Assembly (NCBI GenBank): GCA_000310025.1 | Contig: FN649745.1 | Span: 387,161 to 400,606 of the forward strand | Source of the DNA: Ectocarpus siliculosus | Lineage: Eukaryota > Sar > Phaeophyceae > Ectocarpales > Ectocarpaceae | DNA: 13,446 nt | Reading direction: 5' to 3' | Shown: positions 10,440 to 13,446 of the stretch, piece by piece | Layout of the letters: every line of letters starts with the position of its first letter | Numbering within the stretch: the stretch's first letter is position 1 | Made by a program: the position numbers and the translations under genes | The notes under the pieces: generated by a model | Databases searched by the model: none | What the model saw: the letters and a program-made list of their open reading frames with translations, nothing else | Told to the model about the DNA's origin: nothing

Positions 10440-11673
10440 TTTTTGTACGCATCGACCGTGCTGACAGGCTAACCATTTGACGTATCTGTGCTAGCGAGAT
10501 GTATGTGTACGTTGTTGTGTCTTTGATTTGTGGTAAGCATCGACGGTACTGGCCAATGAACATCTTGTAGGCTAGCGAGATGTTTGTGTATTGTGTATAG
10601 TGTCGTTGCCTTGACGTTAAGAATCCGTCTCGCCTCTTTCCAGACTCTCCCCCTTCCCTACTCTCCATAGGAAAGGACACAATTTCCGTGACCACATCCT
10701 ACACCCTAAATACGGCGCGGTCATGATAAAGTTGTGTGCATGAACAAGAAACACCCAGAGTAGGTCGAACAACAAATATTCTACGGTACACGTACCGAGA
10801 AAAAGAAACAGACCGGACATGTGCGGATGAATAAATACCTCTTGGTGCTAAGCGAGAATCTCGGCTGAATGCGCCGGACGTTTCACGTACGCTTTCCCCA
10901 CGTCACGTCCCGCTCTGAGACCACTCCTTTCTCTCGCGGCGCCGCTCACCTCGACCTGTCTTTGGCGTGGGCTGCTGTGATTGTATCTTTTCTTGTGTTT
11001 TGCGGCGGGCAGGTGCGAGCAAAGGGGTTCGGGAAGGCCCTTCAGGAGACGGGCAAGGAGGCCAAGGGTGCCAAATCGGCGTCCGAGCTGAAGGAGGTAA
11101 GTAAGACTGTGTGTGGGGTTTGGGCATGGTCGATTGTTTTGTCCCTAGGTAGGCTGTTAACTCTTTTGTTATTTAGGACTCCGGGTGTTGAGCGGGAGTC
11201 TGTCAACCCCTGCAAACCGATCCCGTATTTTACATGCATGATCACCCCCCGAAGTGAATCAGTAACCCCCCTCCAACCGAGTCAGAATTACAGACATTTA
11301 TCGCACACACACCCTCCCTAACACCCCCGTTCACCCGGGTGCCGGTATTCTGCGTCCCCCCCTCCCCCCCAGGCGAGAGAGAAGTGGGACGCTTTGCGCA
11401 GCAAGGACGACCGGAAACGGGTGAAGCAGCAGGCCAGCGGCGCGAGAAACTTGCCGCGCGGCGGCTCGGGGCAGGCGGCCGCCGCTATGCCCCTGCCACC
11501 CCCGAGGGGCCAGCGCGCCGGGGGCGGGGACGCGGCGGGGACGTCATCGTCGTCGGCGGCGGCGGCCTACTGGGACATGGTCGGCGAGACCTTCCTGCCC
11601 CCGAAGTCGGCGGTGCCTACCCTGAAGGAGCGGGCGGCGTGGGTGGCGGCGGGTAGCATCGACCGCGCCCCCG

Positions 11674-11708
<35 letters not shown>

Positions 11709-13103
11709 TGCGGTCACACGGTTCAGCAAAGGACGGACTTGCACCGTGGTTGTTTTTGTTTAGCTGCGGTGTGAGTGTTTGACGACGAGATTTTTTTGTG
11801 CGATCGGAATATTTCCCCCTTTTTGAGGAGGGAGGGAGTGTGTGTTGAGCGATGCGTAAACGCGGGCGGCTGTTGCAACGGGAAAACCTTTTTGCCACTT
11901 TTCGGGGTTGTGCGAGAACTTGGCTCGAGTTGCGAAGCGTGCGCTGAAAACCGTTTTTTTGGTTCGTGTTTTTCTTTTTTTTTTGCTATCATGCCCTCTG
12001 TGTTGACAGCCTGTCCTTGTAATCAATCCTCCCCCTTGACACGCTTGTCTGGTTCATCCTTGTCAAACGTAGCCTGCGCCGGCATATCGGCCCGTACCGG
12101 CATTGTAGGGATGCGAGGTCAACGGTCTAACGACTTCGGCATGCGTTTACACGAGTACATCCCCCCCTTCCCACGTTTTGTGGGTGTCGGGTTTTCCCCC
12201 CTTTTCCCTTATTTTTCGGTTGTGTCTTGTGTCTTGTGTCTTTGTCGCACAGGCGTTCGTGCAGTGGTGCGAGGGCCTCCTGTCGGAGTACCTCGTGTGC
12301 ATCTTCGAGCGGCTCAACTGGGTCTCGCTCCAGACGATGATGGCTTCCGGCCGCTACGACGAGGTAAGAAAACGCCTCTTGTCATATTTTGCTCATCGAA
12401 GGCAAAGCACCGCAGGAGGGGTGAGTAAGGGGGCTCATGGAGAGGAACTCTTCTGTGTGACCAGTGGGTTGGAGCACACGGCACAAATTACTGTGAGCGC
12501 TGAATTGAAGTGAAGACAAGTTTTTTTTTTCAGAAGAACATGTCATGCCTGCGATGAAACGTGCTTGCCACGTATGTGTGAATGGCCACGGTTGTTCGTG
12601 TTAAAGAAGATACGAGCGCGACATGGGTACACACCTAGGCTTGACAACAAGACGCCGAAAACACACGTACACAGCGGAACGAGCCTAAGAACTGTGTGTT
12701 GGTGTGATCTAGGGACGCCGATAATACCGTCTAATCATTGGTCGAAAGCCATTTAATTTCGTTGGTTATTGAAACTAGACGTGGGTTTTATTTGACCTAA
12801 CACACTCACGCGCGCGCGTACACACAGGTGGGCGTCATAAGCTCCAACAACCAAACAGACAACTGGCAGGCGCAGGACAAGTACTTCCGCCAGCTGTACG
12901 CGGCCACCCCCCACGATGACTTCCTGGATGCTTCGGCCGCCGCGGCGGCCGCCGGGGGAGGAGGGGGGGGCGCCGTGGCGGGGGCGGGGAAGAGCATAAA
13001 GGGCAGGTGGAAGGGGCCGGTCAAGCTGCTGTCCCCGCTGGTGCTGCACCCCCACCTCGGCCTCATGGACGTGCTGGAGAACCACACGTGCTTCACCTAC
13101 CAG
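1..13103 (+). CDS. Multi-exon gene for a TPR protein with coiled coil, co-chaperone-like (3' partial)
   Basis: Join of exons 1-202, 494-~731, 1333-1462, 2053-2179, 2619-2695, 3245-3454, 4113-4300, 4864-4978, 5436-5620, 6815-6917, 10270-10401, 11013-11096, 11373-11675, 12253-12363, 12828-13103. All introns are GT-AG except intron 6 (GC-AG). From exon 3 onward every junction keeps one open frame. The product has at least 827 residues: Gly-rich start, acidic Ser/Asp region, unassigned block 148-258, basic linker, helical Ala/Glu/Lys-rich 305-380, TPR domain 396-543, Lys-rich helix, linker, unassigned C-terminal block. The TPR domain has the carboxylate-clamp set K405, N409, N484, K514, R518, known from Hop, CHIP and FKBP co-chaperones to bind the C-terminal EEVD of Hsp70/Hsp90. 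A cytosolic chaperone adaptor is therefore inferred. No signal peptide or membrane segment is seen. The family as a whole is not recognised. Residue numbers assume the exon 2 end at 731. Confidence 0.8.
203..493 (+). other. Intron 1
   Basis: A GT-AG intron of 291 bases (GTGAGT ... CCCCTAG). Apart from a T-rich stretch after the donor, nothing notable is seen. Confidence 0.6.
494..731 (+). CDS. Exon 2: acidic Ser/Asp/Glu-rich segment (3' end uncertain)
   Basis: The acceptor CCCCTAG at 487-493 opens [19 protein letters not shown], then [13 protein letters not shown], a seven-serine run encoded by a CAG-phase AGC repeat (about 594-614), and [11 protein letters not shown]. The region is highly acidic, rich in possible CK2-type sites (S/T followed by D/E), and probably disordered. 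The start is well supported by phase. The end is not. The next exon needs a phase-2 donor, which allows 731 (AAC|GTATTG), 737 (TTG|GTCATT), 662 or 668. More consensus-like GTs at 698 (phase 1) and 712 (phase 0) do not fit unless a small extra exon lies between here and 1333. Confidence 0.6.
732..1332 (+). other. Intron 2 (left boundary uncertain)
   Basis: About 600 bases without convincing coding sequence. It holds one short copy of the dispersed repeat (about 1213-1270). The acceptor ATGACAG at 1326-1332 is fixed; the donor is uncertain (see exon 2). A small unrecognised exon inside it is possible. Confidence 0.5.
1213..1270 (+). repeat. Dispersed repeat, short copy 1 (intron 2)
   Basis: Carries the core TAGGGATGCGAGGTCAATGG followed by TCTAGTGGCTACGGCATGCG, then ACATGAGTATGCCCC. 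The core is shared with copies at 1727-1842, 5641-5753 and 12104-12162. Confidence 0.8.
1333..1462 (+). CDS. Exon 3: start of an unassigned, folded-looking block
   Basis: The acceptor ATGACAG precedes 1333, and the donor AAAAG|GTCGGT follows 1462. An in-frame stop at 1319 and the single AG downstream of it fix the start. It encodes [16 protein letters not shown], then [16 protein letters not shown] and TDFFVQK, a mix of aromatic, hydrophobic and charged residues unlike the low-complexity exons before it. It enters in phase 2 and leaves in phase 0. I do not recognise the domain. It joins directly to exon 4 as one apparently globular block. Confidence 0.75.
1463..2052 (+). other. Intron 3
   Basis: 590 bases, GTCGGT ... 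GTCTAG. It contains the long plus-oriented copy of the dispersed repeat (1727-1842). Nothing else is recognised. Confidence 0.7.
1727..1842 (+). repeat. Dispersed repeat, long copy 2 (intron 3)
   Basis: About 115 bases beginning CTTGGTGATGTGAGAGCTTG, through CCGGTGAGAACCCGGCG, into the common core (TAGGGACGCGAGATCAATGG) and ending near GAGTACAACCCC. About 94% identical by eye to the inverted copy at 5641-5753, including the 5' half that the short copies lack. Confidence 0.85.
2053..2179 (+). CDS. Exon 4: unassigned block continued
   Basis: The acceptor GTGTCTAG opens GTG GTG AGG, and the donor is CTCGG|GTAAGC. It encodes [20 protein letters not shown], then [20 protein letters not shown]. 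It continues the aromatic/proline-rich pattern of exon 3. It leaves in phase 1, and the split codon G|GC restores glycine in exon 5. The open frame runs on for about 370 bases past the donor, but there it becomes a Ser/Ala/Leu/Cys-rich run made of CTG/GCTG repeats, so the donor is the better boundary. No family is recognised. Confidence 0.8.
2180..2618 (+). other. Intron 4, CTG-rich
   Basis: 439 bases, GTAAGC ... CGACAG. The first two thirds (about 2195-2480) are dense in GCTG/CTG/GCC triplets, leaving long open frames on both strands that are composition artefacts. The 3' end is A/C-rich (AACAACAA-type) rather than pyrimidine-rich. Confidence 0.7.
2619..2695 (+). CDS. Exon 5: end of the unassigned block
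   Basis: The acceptor AACGACAG and the donor GCAAAG|GTGAGA are both close to consensus. It encodes (G)[18 protein letters not shown] and then AKLMMAK: an LDVPxGFxEYA stretch followed by a helix. It enters in phase 1 and leaves in phase 0. The A-rich tract before the acceptor is unusual because there is little pyrimidine. The junction with exon 4 reads ETS-GLDVP. No family is assigned. Confidence 0.78.
2696..3244 (+). other. Intron 5
   Basis: 549 bases, GTGAGA ... CCACCAG, with a good pyrimidine tract (TGTCCCCTCTCCCCCGCC). A G9 run lies near the 5' end. No element is recognised. Confidence 0.7.
3245..3454 (+). CDS. Exon 6: basic linker leading into a helix
   Basis: The acceptor CCGCCACCAG starts AGA AGC CAG. 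The exon is 210 bases (70 codons, phase 0 at both ends). It begins with basic [18 protein letters not shown], passes through a Gly/Ser linker (GGGEGGEG) and ends in a predicted helix [18 protein letters not shown]...ALESK. The best donor is AAG|GCGAGT, a GC donor. The nearest GT (3459-3460) has poor context and would break the frame into exon 7. The KxRK-type cluster could be a nuclear localisation signal, but that is weak. Confidence 0.72.
3455..4112 (+). other. Intron 6, GC-AG type
   Basis: 658 bases starting GCGAGT after AAG and ending TTAAAG. The GC donor has the strong flanking match expected of GC-AG introns. An A/T-rich patch with A10 lies around 3660-3720. No element is recognised. 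Confidence 0.6.
4113..4300 (+). CDS. Exon 7: Ala/Glu/Lys-rich probable coiled coil
   Basis: Encodes [20 protein letters not shown], then [20 protein letters not shown] and [15 protein letters not shown]: a long uninterrupted helix that continues the one ending exon 6 ([16 protein letters not shown]). Heptad-like spacing of Leu/Ala suggests a coiled coil of about 75 residues. The donor GGAG|GTATCT leaves two bases (AG), which with the C of exon 8 give Ser. The acceptor ATTAAAG is A-rich with no strong pyrimidine tract. The opening ATG could also serve as an alternative start, but the continuous helix favours internal use. Confidence 0.75.
4301..4863 (+). other. Intron 7
   Basis: 563 bases, GTATCT ... 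GTTCCAG. It has G runs at about 4329-4347, a T run at about 4394-4408, a TTGTTG-rich patch (4575-4625) and a strong C/T tract before the acceptor. No element is recognised. Confidence 0.7.
4864..4978 (+). CDS. Exon 8: TPR repeat 1 with clamp residues K405 and N409
   Basis: A long C/T tract followed by GTTCCAG is a textbook acceptor, and the donor is ATCAAG|GTGCGC. It encodes [19 protein letters not shown] and then [20 protein letters not shown]. This matches TPR helices A and B (KxxGNxxxxxxxYxxAxxxYxxAI). In Hop-type domains the first Lys of the LKxxxN segment and the Asn are carboxylate-clamp residues; both are present here as K405 and N409. It enters in phase 2 and leaves in phase 0. Confidence 0.88.
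4979..5435 (+). other. Intron 8
   Basis: 457 bases, GTGCGC ... AAATAG. It has G runs near 5037-5047. No element is recognised. Confidence 0.7.
5436..5620 (+). CDS. Exon 9: acidic insert and TPR repeat 2 helix A (N484)
   Basis: The acceptor CTAAATAG opens [12 protein letters not shown] highly acidic insert follows ([19 protein letters not shown], about 450-468), then [18 protein letters not shown], which is helix A of the second TPR. The Asn in CNRSVA corresponds to the second clamp asparagine of Hop (YSNRSAAY). The donor CTCAA|GTGAGA lies inside the codon AAG and is completed by exon 10 (phase 2). Canonical TPR1 and TPR2 are joined by a short turn, so about 35 extra residues here are unusual. 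Confidence 0.87.
5641..5753 (-). repeat. Dispersed repeat, long inverted copy 3 (intron 9)
   Basis: The reverse complement aligns end to end with 1727-1842 with about six substitutions. It lies 21 bases after the exon 9 donor, immediately after a G run. Confidence 0.85.
6109..6242. repeat. 67-base tandem duplication (two units)
   Basis: Units 6109-6175 and 6176-6242 both start GGCTTGTTTTACAACGTCG, continue TTGCCAAGCGACGAAAACCC and end in ACACCG plus a G run. They differ by only a few bases. Each unit holds a small palindrome CGTCGTTGCCAAGCGACG. Confidence 0.9.
6815..6917 (+). CDS. Exon 10: TPR repeat 2 helix B and repeat 3 helix A (K514, R518)
   Basis: The acceptor TCTCGGCAG and the donor AAGCAG|GTTCGA. 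It encodes [20 protein letters not shown], then [14 protein letters not shown]: a textbook TPR core (GxxxxAxxDAxxALxLDPxxxKAYxRRAxA). K514 and R518 match the last two clamp residues of Hop-type domains (GKGYSRKA). It enters in phase 2 and leaves in phase 0. The following intron is by far the longest in the gene. Confidence 0.9.
7050..7109 (+). repeat. Inverted 60-base copy of the RT 5' segment
   Basis: Matches the reverse complement of 9443-9503 with roughly seven differences over 60 bases; the shared core is CACCGTCATCCCGCCGAGTT. In both copies it translates as [10 protein letters not shown]-type sequence, the stretch before CGNYRGISL in the RT. It is therefore a plus-oriented scrap of the same element family, on the other side of the hairpin. 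Confidence 0.75.
7107..7271. repeat. 165-base near-perfect inverted repeat (hairpin)
   Basis: Arm 7107-7153 (starts CCGGAACGCCCAGCC) pairs with 7225-7271 (ends GGCTGGGCGTTCCGG) over 47 bases with two mismatches, one of which is G-U in RNA. After a 10-base bulge in the left arm, a second stem GGGGACGAGGCA / TGCCTCGTTCCC continues inward, leaving a loop of about 34 bases. It abuts the tail of the retrotransposon. It may be a fold-back element, a remnant of two inverted copies, or a structured transcript. Confidence 0.85.
7287..7848 (-). other. Probable 3' UTR of the non-LTR element
   Basis: Between the RT stop and the (AAC)n tail. It is strikingly purine/A-rich on the plus strand, so pyrimidine-rich in element sense. 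Long open frames on the minus strand here encode Leu/Phe/Cys/Ser-rich runs with no motif and are taken as composition effects. Confidence 0.55.
7849..9504 (-). pseudogene. Reverse transcriptase pseudogene of the non-LTR element
   Basis: Minus-strand fragments in several frames show, in RT order: [46 protein letters not shown] (catalytic Asp motif A), [19 protein letters not shown] (motif B, around 9000-9055), and [11 protein letters not shown] (motif C, YADD, around 8815). A 281-codon open stretch (8694-7849) then covers thumb and C-terminal regions and ends at TAA. At least five frame changes break it. They include a GATT duplication after KAYD (about 9191-9200), which creates a TGA, a one-base insertion before EIMCM (about 8706), and others near 9437, 9090, 8950 and 8793. 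It is clearly a dead copy; the palm domain cannot be translated as one frame. Confidence 0.85.
10270..10401 (+). CDS. Exon 11: TPR repeat 3 helix B and following helix
   Basis: The acceptor ACTGGCAG and the donor CAGAAG|GTGAAC. 132 bases, phase 0 at both ends. It encodes [20 protein letters not shown], completing the third TPR, then [20 protein letters not shown] and CEQK, a likely capping helix as in other three-repeat co-chaperone TPR domains. Joining across the 3.35-kb intron gives [14 protein letters not shown] with correct TPR spacing, which supports the junction despite the distance. Confidence 0.88.
10402..11012 (+). other. Intron 11
   Basis: 611 bases, GTGAAC ... GGGCAG. A short (GT)n and a T run of about 20 follow the donor (10407-10444), then the duplicated segment listed separately. 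Nothing is recognised in the remainder. Confidence 0.7.
10445..10604. repeat. Diverged direct duplication in intron 11 (period about 89)
   Basis: The two segments share GCATCGACSGTRCTG and, later, GCTAGCGAGATGTWTGTGTA, then a GTGTC end. The left copy is about 10445-10521, the right about 10534-10604. Spacing between the shared blocks varies, so this is an old duplication. Confidence 0.65.
11013..11096 (+). CDS. Exon 12: Lys-rich helical linker
   Basis: The acceptor GCGGGCAG and the donor AAGGAG|GTAAGT (perfect consensus). 84 bases, phase 0 at both ends. It encodes [20 protein letters not shown] and then KSASELKE, a charged, Lys/Ala/Glu-rich segment that should extend the helix after the TPR domain. 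No motif assigns a function. Confidence 0.82.
11373..11675 (+). CDS. Exon 13: basic helix, Gly/Ala/Ser linker, start of C-terminal block
   Basis: A poly-C tract and CAG make the acceptor; the donor is CCCGAG|GTGTGT, the first GT of a (GT)n run. 303 bases, phase 0. It encodes [20 protein letters not shown], a low-complexity linker rich in Gly, Pro, Ala and Ser (about 620-655), then [20 protein letters not shown] and [18 protein letters not shown]. The segment from YWDMVGE onward looks folded and continues in exons 14 and 15. The domain is not recognised. Confidence 0.83.
11676..11705. repeat. (GT)n microsatellite overlapping the exon 13 donor
   Basis: About 15 GT units beginning exactly at the splice donor of exon 13 (CCCGAG|GTGTGT). 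Every unit offers a GT dinucleotide, but only the first directly follows a GAG exon end. Confidence 0.9.
12104..12162 (+). repeat. Dispersed repeat, short copy 4 (intron 13)
   Basis: Contains TAGGGATGCGAGGTCAACGG, then TCTAACGACTTCGGCATGCG and ACACGAGTACATCCCC. Closest to copy 1 in its 3' half (GCGTTTACAYGAGTA), which suggests two subfamilies. Weak similarity may extend left to about 12075. Confidence 0.8.
12253..12363 (+). CDS. Exon 14: unassigned C-terminal block
   Basis: The acceptor TCGCACAG and the donor GACGAG|GTAAGA. 111 bases, phase 0. It encodes [20 protein letters not shown] and then [17 protein letters not shown], amphipathic helices with two Trp and several hydrophobic residues. 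The hydrophobic stretch is too short and too broken by charges for a membrane span. I do not recognise the family. Confidence 0.83.
12364..12827 (+). other. Intron 14
   Basis: 464 bases, GTAAGA ... ACACAG. A T run plus CAG at about 12522-12533 looks like an acceptor, but no open frame in the right phase with a donor follows it. A CGCGCG patch precedes the true acceptor. Confidence 0.65.
12828..13103 (+). CDS. Exon 15: unassigned C-terminal block with Ala/Gly insert; gene continues
   Basis: The acceptor ACACACAG and the donor TACCAG|GTGTGT. 276 bases, phase 0. It encodes [35 protein letters not shown], an Ala7/Gly6-type low-complexity insert, then [20 protein letters not shown] and [18 protein letters not shown]. 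No stop occurs before the donor, so the protein is incomplete in this window. The Ala/Gly run probably sits in a surface loop. The domain is not recognised. Confidence 0.83.
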
Positions 13104-13246
13104 GTGTGTACGTTGTAGAGCGGCCTTGTTTCTTTGTAAAGTTTCGGTTTCAAACAAACCCGGTTTGTACAACCCCCCACTACACCGCTGGACCCCCCTT
13201 TATAGTTGTTGTTGTTGTTGTTTGTTGTTGTTTGTTGTTGCTGTCG

Positions 13247-13283
<37 letters not shown>

Positions 13284-13446
13284 CTTCACATTAAAAACCG
13301 CTCCGGTCTCTGTTCAGTATACCTCCTGACACCCGTATCGGCCTAACTGACGCGGACGCCTTGCGTGGTCACACAGTTCACATACACCGGGGCTGCTGCT
13401 CCGGGCTAACACCTCCCCACGCCGCTTCTTCACCCCCCCCCCCCCA
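13104..13446 (+). other. Intron 15, incomplete
   Basis: Starts with the donor GTGTGT and runs past the window. The last bases are a C14 tract followed by A, resembling the pyrimidine tract and first acceptor base seen before exon 13, so the next exon may begin one base beyond the edge. Confidence 0.6.
13204..13283. repeat. (GTT)n microsatellite
   Basis: About 80 bases of GTT repeats with a few interruptions, within intron 15. Confidence 0.95.

Larger units (their letters stand above)
11676..12252 (+). other. Intron 13
   Basis: 577 bases, GTGTGT ... CGCACAG. It holds the GT microsatellite, dispersed repeat copy 4 and a T/C-rich 3' end. Nothing else is recognised. Confidence 0.7.

Noticed and set aside
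12522-12756. Extra exon after the T-run CAG in intron 14
   Set aside because: No open frame in phase 0 with a following donor, and the translated sequence has no continuity with exons 14 and 15.

Overview
The window reads as nuclear DNA of an intron-rich, GC-rich eukaryote. Short coding exons (about 80-300 bases) with canonical splice sites alternate with introns mostly of 280-660 bases. The introns carry poly-G/poly-C runs, GT and GTT microsatellites and dispersed repeats. This style resembles a brown alga (Ectocarpus-like stramenopile); that is my inference from overall style, not a database match. No prokaryotic operon, rRNA, tRNA or CRISPR array is visible.

One plus-strand gene spans the whole window. 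I could chain 15 exons from an ATG at base 1 to base 13103. Every junction from exon 3 to exon 15 keeps the reading frame with the splice sites given; the end of exon 2 is the only weak point. The gene continues past the right edge. The predicted product has at least about 827 residues. In order it contains a Gly-rich start, a Ser/Asp/Glu-rich acidic stretch, an unassigned block (about 148-258), a basic linker, an Ala/Glu/Lys-rich helix likely to be a coiled coil (about 305-380), a three-repeat TPR domain (about 396-543) interrupted by an acidic insert, a Lys-rich helix, a low-complexity linker, and an unassigned C-terminal block rich in Trp, Tyr and Phe. The TPR domain keeps all five residues (K405, N409, N484, K514, R518) of the two-carboxylate clamp used by Hop, CHIP and FKBP-type co-chaperones to hold the C-terminal EEVD of Hsp70/Hsp90. 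An Hsp90/Hsp70 co-chaperone or adaptor role is therefore the best functional guess.

The introns hold the other content. Intron 10 (3.35 kb) contains a broken, 5'-truncated non-LTR retrotransposon on the minus strand (about 9504 to 7272). It has recognisable reverse transcriptase motifs (NYRGISL, DVTKAYD, GLRQGC, YADD), several frameshifts, and an (AAC)n tail. Next to the tail lie a 165-base near-perfect hairpin and an inverted 60-base copy of the element's own RT 5' segment. Four copies of a short dispersed repeat family sit in introns 2, 3, 9 and 13. The two longest copies (introns 3 and 9) are inverted relative to each other and flank exons 4-9. Intron 9 also holds a 67-base tandem duplication. 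Intron 6 uses a GC-AG splice pair.
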